36,720 bases of DNA from Chloroflexota bacterium. Its GTDB lineage: Bacteria; Chloroflexota; Dehalococcoidia; Lucifugimonadales; UBA3495. The translations under genes were made by a program, and so were the position numbers. The notes below the pieces were generated by a model. The model saw nothing but the letters and a program-made list of their open reading frames with translations, was not told where the DNA came from and made no database searches. Location of the stretch: contig VXOH01000027.1 of the NCBI GenBank assembly GCA_009840135.1, positions 940-37,659 of the forward strand, in the 5' to 3' direction. Shown piece after piece: positions 33,543 through 36,720 of this stretch (its first letter is position 1; each line of letters opens with the position of its first letter).

Positions 33543-33582
33543 CTCACATCAGGAAAGCAGATTTGACACAAGGTAACAAGGC

Positions 33583-33638
33583 GCGGCGTTCAACAAGCGG
33601 CATTCAATAAGCGGCATTCAATAAAAGGCATTCAATAA
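33583..33638. repeat. Four 14-bp direct repeats upstream of hom
   Basis: Four head-to-tail units of the GCGGCATTCAATAA type: 33583-33596 (GCGGCGTTCAACAA), 33597-33610, 33611-33624 (both exact) and 33625-33638 (AAGGCATTCAATAA). They lie 40-96 bases before the hom start on the minus strand, in the region where promoter elements would be. Confidence 0.85.
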
Positions 33639-33676
33639 GGGAAGCGCGAAGCTGCCTTGTGTTTCCAAAGGGCCGC

Positions 33677-34921
33677 TTACGGGAAACCGGGGGCGCCACC
33701 CGCCGGACGACCCGGCTGCTCCATCCTGGGAGCCGACAGGTGAACCTGGTCTGCCACCCAGGCATAAAGCTCGCTGTTGAACTTTATTTTCAGCCATCCT
33801 TCGTCGGAGCCCCGTGAAATCTGATCCTCGTACCACTCTTCAACCCGGATTTGCGACAGCTTGCCGCGCATGCGCAATTCCTTTCCCAGGGAGTTGCGTT
33901 CCTCTTCGGTCAATTCCTGCACTGCCTCCGAGTCCATGGCAATCAGATCTTCATATCGGACCAGGTTGCGTTCCTGGGCGCCGGAAATCACATGGATAAT
34001 GTACACGCCCTCCTGGGTAAAGATGGGGTCGCTTATTTCTCCTTCGGGTATTCGCTCCCGATTGCGGGCGGGATTGCCGAAGAGGTCGTCATTTAGTTCG
34101 GGGAAGGCGTCCCTGGGGACCCAGCCCACGTAGCCCTGGGGATCAGCAAAAACGTCGGGCGTATTGACCTCGGCGGCCACCTGGCCGAAGTCCTCCCGCC
34201 TCAGGCGTTCCCGAATCTGCTGAGGGTCGGCGGGGCTGTCCTGCTGCACCTTAATCCACTCGATTTCCACCTGTTCCATGGAATCGGGCAAGGTGGTATC
34301 TATGAGAAGGACCAACTGATTCCGCAGAAGCTCCTCCTCCACGAGGCGGCGGTACTGGTCTTCCGACAGCTTGGTGGAAGTCAGGAAGGTAGTCAGCGCG
34401 TTGTTGTATTCCTGGTCCAGCTGCCCTTCATCGACCTGCTGGCCTTCCGGGGGAATGGGACGGAAGCGCCGGCGAAGTTCCCGGTCAATATCGTCATCGT
34501 TGGCGGTGAAACCCAGCCCGGGAGACGCCTGGCGCAGTATCTCGGCATGGATCATGTCCTGCAGATACTCAAAGGGAACGGTGCTGAGGTCAACCCGACC
34601 TCCCTGGTAGCGGTTTATCCCCTGCAGTACCCGGATGCGGTCCACCAGGTCTCCCATGGTAAAGCGGACGTCGCGCACCTCGCCGGCCAGCACGCGGGGA
34701 GGACGGAAAAACTCGATGTAGTAGCCGACGCCAACGATGGCCAGGACCACGAAGATGAGGGCTATGCCGATGCCGACGGCGATTTTCTGGCGGCGGCGTT
34801 CCTGGACGCGCCGGTCCGAAAGCCGCTGGACATCTTCCGATGTCTCCCGACGGCGGCGACGGCGACGACGGTCGCCGGGGGCCTGGGGCATGGACTCTTC
34901 AGGGGACCGGGGAAAGACCAT
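33677..34921 (-). CDS. Membrane-anchored SurA-like peptidyl-prolyl isomerase/foldase
   Basis: A 414-residue protein. A basic cytoplasmic N-terminus (RRRRRRRR near residues 19-26) is followed by one membrane anchor (about 47-68) and an external part: a SurA/PrsA N-like helical domain and a parvulin-type core (about 215-320; VEIEWIKVQQDS, YVGWVPRDAFPEL, EGEISDPIFTQEGVYIIHV). The last segment is Pro/Gly-rich. It probably helps fold secreted proteins, but catalytic residues are weakly conserved in this subgroup. Start ATG 34921; AGAGG sits six bases before it. A weaker alternative is ATG 34891. Confidence 0.82.
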   Translation of the reverse strand: MVFPRSPEESMPQAPGDRRRRRRRRETSEDVQRLSDRRVQERRRQKIAVGIGIALIFVVLAIVGVGYYIEFFRPPRVLAGEVRDVRFTMGDLVDRIRVLQGINRYQGGRVDLSTVPFEYLQDMIHAEILRQASPGLGFTANDDDIDRELRRRFRPIPPEGQQVDEGQLDQEYNNALTTFLTSTKLSEDQYRRLVEEELLRNQLVLLIDTTLPDSMEQVEIEWIKVQQDSPADPQQIRERLRREDFGQVAAEVNTPDVFADPQGYVGWVPRDAFPELNDDLFGNPARNRERIPEGEISDPIFTQEGVYIIHVISGAQERNLVRYEDLIAMDSEAVQELTEEERNSLGKELRMRGKLSQIRVEEWYEDQISRGSDEGWLKIKFNSELYAWVADQVHLSAPRMEQPGRPAGGAPGFP

Positions 34922-35005
34922 CCTTGACCTCTGGAATTATGCGCAAGAATTGGGCAACCTGCCGTCTAGTACGGAGAAAGGGAATTCCCGGATGCTGTTA
35001 CCAGC

Positions 35006-35064
35006 CTTTGACGCAGCTTTCGACGCGGCTTTCGACTCGACTCTCGACTCAAACTTTGACTTAG
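35006..35064. repeat. 12-bp tandem repeat between the SurA-like gene and rpsR
   Basis: Five units related to CTTTCGACTCGA lie head to tail (11, 12, 12, 12 and 12 bases). The period resembles the 12-bp arrays inside coding regions at 2041 and 30003, but no gene is evident here. Confidence 0.75.
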
Positions 35065-35254
35065 AAACTATCTCAAGACCGGCGCCAGTTGTGCCAACGG
35101 TCTCCCCAACCTGCCTGCTCGCCCTCACCCTAATCCGCCTCGGCGGAAAAGGGGACTTTTGAGATAGTTACTTAGTTCTCGGCGAGTCCCAGTGGATGGA
35201 CGGTTACTGTGAGTGGGCCAAGCGCCTGGCCCTCGCTCATGGCCCCGGCGCCCA

Positions 35255-35289
35255 ACAAAAGCCGAGCTTTCCAGTTGGAAAGCTCAGCT
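35255..35289 (-). terminator. Intrinsic terminator of the rpsF-ssb-rpsR operon
   Basis: On the minus strand the stem AGCTGAGCTTTCC with TGGAAAGCTCGGCT (35260-35289, one U-G pair) is followed by TTTTGTT. It lies 35 bases after the rpsR stop (35324). Confidence 0.8.
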
Positions 35290-35323
35290 AACGCTGGAAC
35301 ACGGCTGGGAACATCAGCGAAGA

Positions 35324-35773
35324 CTAACGGCGGATACCGCTGCGTATGGTCTGCATGGGTACGAAGGGAAGCAGGGCCAGGTGCCGGGCCCGCTTGATGG
35401 CGTTACTGAGGGCCCGCTGGTGCTTGGCACAGACGCCGCTCTTGCGACGGGGTTCGATCTTTCCCCGGTCAGAGACGTAGCGGCGAAGGCGATCGAAGTC
35501 CTTGTAGTCAATGAGCTTAACGTGCTCCACGCAGAATGAGCACACCCGCCGGCGCGGCGCGTAGCGGCCCCTGGGTCGGCCACCGGGACGCGGCCCACCT
35601 GCCGGGCGAGGCCCGCGGGGCTGGAAGCCGCCCTGATTGGGTCGGCCTCCCGGGCCGGGGCCACTTCCTGAGCCGGGACCGGGGCCGGTACCGGGTCCCG
35701 CCGGTGCGGGTGCCGGCTGGCCAGCCGGGGCCGGAGATGCGGGTGTTGCCGGTGCGGGTGCAGGTGTAGTCAT
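35324..35773 (-). CDS. rpsR: 30S ribosomal protein S18 with long basic N-terminal extension
   Basis: S18 core (about residues 74-149): CSFC (78-81) and CAKH (115-118) make a zinc site, with [26 protein letters not shown] and [20 protein letters not shown]. Before it stands a 73-residue Pro/Ala/Gly-rich tail with ten Arg in the first 76 residues and no acidic residue there. S18 is usually 70-90 residues, so the tail is an addition. ATG 35773 has GGAGG 11 bases ahead. It follows ssb by 78 bases; a terminator follows the gene. S18 binds S6 on the 30S platform. Confidence 0.94.
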   Translation of the reverse strand: MTTPAPAPATPASPAPAGQPAPAPAGPGTGPGPGSGSGPGPGGRPNQGGFQPRGPRPAGGPRPGGRPRGRYAPRRRVCSFCVEHVKLIDYKDFDRLRRYVSDRGKIEPRRKSGVCAKHQRALSNAIKRARHLALLPFVPMQTIRSGIRR

Positions 35774-35851
35774 ACCTGTTATTTTCCTCCGCTGTTATTC
35801 ACGCGCTGGTTTGGCCGAAAGTGGCCGACTTCCTAAGGGAATGTCCTGGGC

Positions 35852-36322
35852 CTAAAAGGGCAGGTCGTCAATGTCGTCGGACGGGCCGCCGTAACCACCG
35901 CCCATGCCGCGATTGCCGGCCATGCCTCCACCGTAGTCGTCCATGCCGCGGCCGCCCTGATTATTGTAAGGGGCACCGTAATCATCGCCAGCGGCATCCC
36001 GAGGGGAACCCAGCATCTGCATTTCGGTGAGGCTAATGTCATTTGCAATGCGGGCTTGTCCGTCATTGCCCTGGAAGATGCGGGTAGTGAGCCGCCCTTC
36101 CACGTAAACTTGCCTTCCCTTAGTCAAATACTGGTTACAAATCTCGGCCATTCTTCCCCATGCATTGACGTTGAACCACATGGTCTCTTCCCGCTGCTCG
36201 CCGTCCGCAGTACGGTAGCGTCGGTTGGAAGCCACGCTAAAGGAAGTCACCCCTTGGCCGCTTGGGGTGTAGCGCATCTCGGGGTCTCTGCCGACATTGC
36301 CGATGACAATTATCTTGTTCAT
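35852..36322 (-). CDS. ssb: Single-stranded DNA-binding protein
   Basis: SSB, 156 residues from ATG 36322 (AGGA five bases before it; upstream frame to 36379 overlaps the preceding gene). OB-fold core: MNKIIVIGNVGRDPEMRYTPS, then ETMWFNVNAWGRMAEICNQYLTKGRQVYVEGRL; a Gly-rich linker; and the acidic partner-binding tip DDIDDLPF at the end. It binds ssDNA and recruits repair and replication enzymes. It starts 10 bases after the upstream stop at 36333. Confidence 0.97.
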   Translation of the reverse strand: MNKIIVIGNVGRDPEMRYTPSGQGVTSFSVASNRRYRTADGEQREETMWFNVNAWGRMAEICNQYLTKGRQVYVEGRLTTRIFQGNDGQARIANDISLTEMQMLGSPRDAAGDDYGAPYNNQGGRGMDDYGGGMAGNRGMGGGYGGPSDDIDDLPF

Positions 36323-36332
36323 CCGTTCCTGC

Positions 36333-36720
36333 TTAAGGCTGTGACCGCTCTTCTGCTGCGGGGGATTCCTCGGCCCCACCTGTGGCCTCGGCGGTTTCGG
36401 CCTGGGCTACAGGTTCGGCCTGGGCTACAGGTTCGGCCTGGGCTACAGGTTCGGCTTGGGCTACAGGTTCCTCAGCCACTTCGGCTGACGGTTCCGCCGC
36501 CGCTTGCGCCGCAGTCTCGGGAGCAGGTTCAGTTACAGCTTCACTTGCGGGAGTTTCTGCTGATGCCTCCCCAGCCTCAGCCACTTCCGCAGAAGCGCCT
36601 TCCGAAGGAGCAGCTTCGGGAGCGGACGCCTCGGGGGCAGTCGCTTCCGCAGCGCCGGACTGTGCTGCGGCAGGGGTTTCGGCTGCTTCACCGGCGGGGG
36701 CGTCGGGGGCGGCTTCGGGC
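36333..36720 (-). CDS. rpsF: C-terminal acidic low-complexity tail of presumed S6 (partial, off window)
   Basis: An open frame on the minus strand from the window edge to the stop at 36333, at least 128 codons, all Ala/Glu/Pro-rich (28 acidic residues, a single Arg, no Lys). Order (this gene, ssb, rpsR) points to rpsF. The conserved S6 core lies beyond 36720, so the identification rests on context only. A 4 x 18-bp array (36399-36470) encodes repeated Glu-Pro-Val-Ala-Gln-Ala. S6 tails in other bacteria are much shorter, except for the Glu-rich tail in enteric bacteria. Confidence 0.7.
   Translation of the reverse strand, partial: PEAAPDAPAGEAAETPAAAQSGAAEATAPEASAPEAAPSEGASAEVAEAGEASAETPASEAVTEPAPETAAQAAAEPSAEVAEEPVAQAEPVAQAEPVAQAEPVAQAETAEATGGAEESPAAEERSQP
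36399..36470 (-). repeat. 18-bp tandem repeat encoding (Glu-Pro-Val-Ala-Gln-Ala)n
   Basis: Four units of GGCCTGGGCTACAGGTTC (36399-36416, 36417-36434, 36435-36452 and 36453-36470, the last with one change). The unit keeps the frame, so copy number may vary. Confidence 0.92.

Larger units (their letters stand above)
34922..35323. other. 402-base intergenic region with repeats and a terminator
   Basis: No gene. It contains five 11-12-bp units (CTTTCGACGCGG type) at 35006-35064, a dispersed CCCTCACCCTAATCCGCC-like element near 35120-35160 and the rpsR terminator near 35255-35289. Confidence 0.55.

Noticed and set aside
33583-33638. CRISPR array
   Set aside because: Four 14-bp units lie head to tail without spacers and without cas genes; simple tandem repeat.
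34737-35162. Protein encoded across the 12-bp array before rpsR
   Set aside because: Overlaps the SurA-like gene on the other strand, lacks a ribosome binding site and any family pattern.

Overview
This window looks like a chromosomal segment of a GC-rich, free-living bacterium, most likely a Chloroflexota member of the Dehalococcoidia/SAR202 type. That placement is inference from gene content: DUF1501/DUF1800 and PIG-L proteins, Pro/Thr-rich lipoproteins, an EF-Tu whose switch I reads [11 protein letters not shown], and short hairpin repeats scattered between genes. Nearly all genes are core or metabolic. No CRISPR array, prophage or intact insertion sequence was seen.

Layout. Positions 1-160: a tandem 54-bp repeat. 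162-4727: hemW, a frameshifted seven-repeat RCC1-type lipoprotein, a methyltransferase-like protein and an AlkD-type DNA repair protein. 4907-8127: two tandem copies of a DUF433/DUF5615 toxin-antitoxin pair, with a relic of the selB 5' end between them, then full-length selB. 8243-9019: a DUF3800 protein. 9187-14702: the translation/transcription block tRNA-Thr, tRNA-Tyr, tRNA-Thr, tuf, rpmG, secE, nusG, rplK, rplA, L10 leader, rplJ, rplL. 14951-16131: three small uncharacterised proteins.

16309-20536 (minus strand): NHL-repeat protein, retropepsin-like protease, DUF1501 and DUF1800. 20826-22570: a KAP-family P-loop NTPase next to a decayed antitoxin whose toxin is gone. 22781-25666: a zinc-ribbon membrane protein, an EthD-like protein and a DUF885 metallopeptidase. 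25799-30860 (minus): PIG-L deacetylase, a small membrane protein, DUF502, an MshA-like glycosyltransferase, a FemAB/BioF2-type acyltransferase and folE, the last three overlapping or nearly so. 30913-33542 (minus): thrC and hom. 33677-34921: a membrane-anchored SurA-like foldase. 35324-36720 (minus): rpsR, ssb and the C-terminal end of the preceding gene, presumably rpsF, which runs off the window.

How the parts work together. The tRNA-tuf-secE-nusG-rplKAJL block makes elongation machinery, with the expected L10 leader attenuator ahead of rplJL and another promoter-terminator arrangement ahead of the tRNAs. hom and thrC carry two steps of threonine synthesis. rpsF-ssb-rpsR is the standard replication/ribosome operon, but both presumed ribosomal proteins carry long, oppositely charged, low-complexity tails. 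Short tandem arrays (12, 14 or 18 bp) recur in and between genes. The most unusual observations are the S6/S18 tails, the toxin-antitoxin duplication that copied the start of selB, the decayed antitoxin beside the KAP NTPase, and a possible glycosylated-metabolite gene set (folE, acyltransferase, MshA-like transferase, PIG-L).
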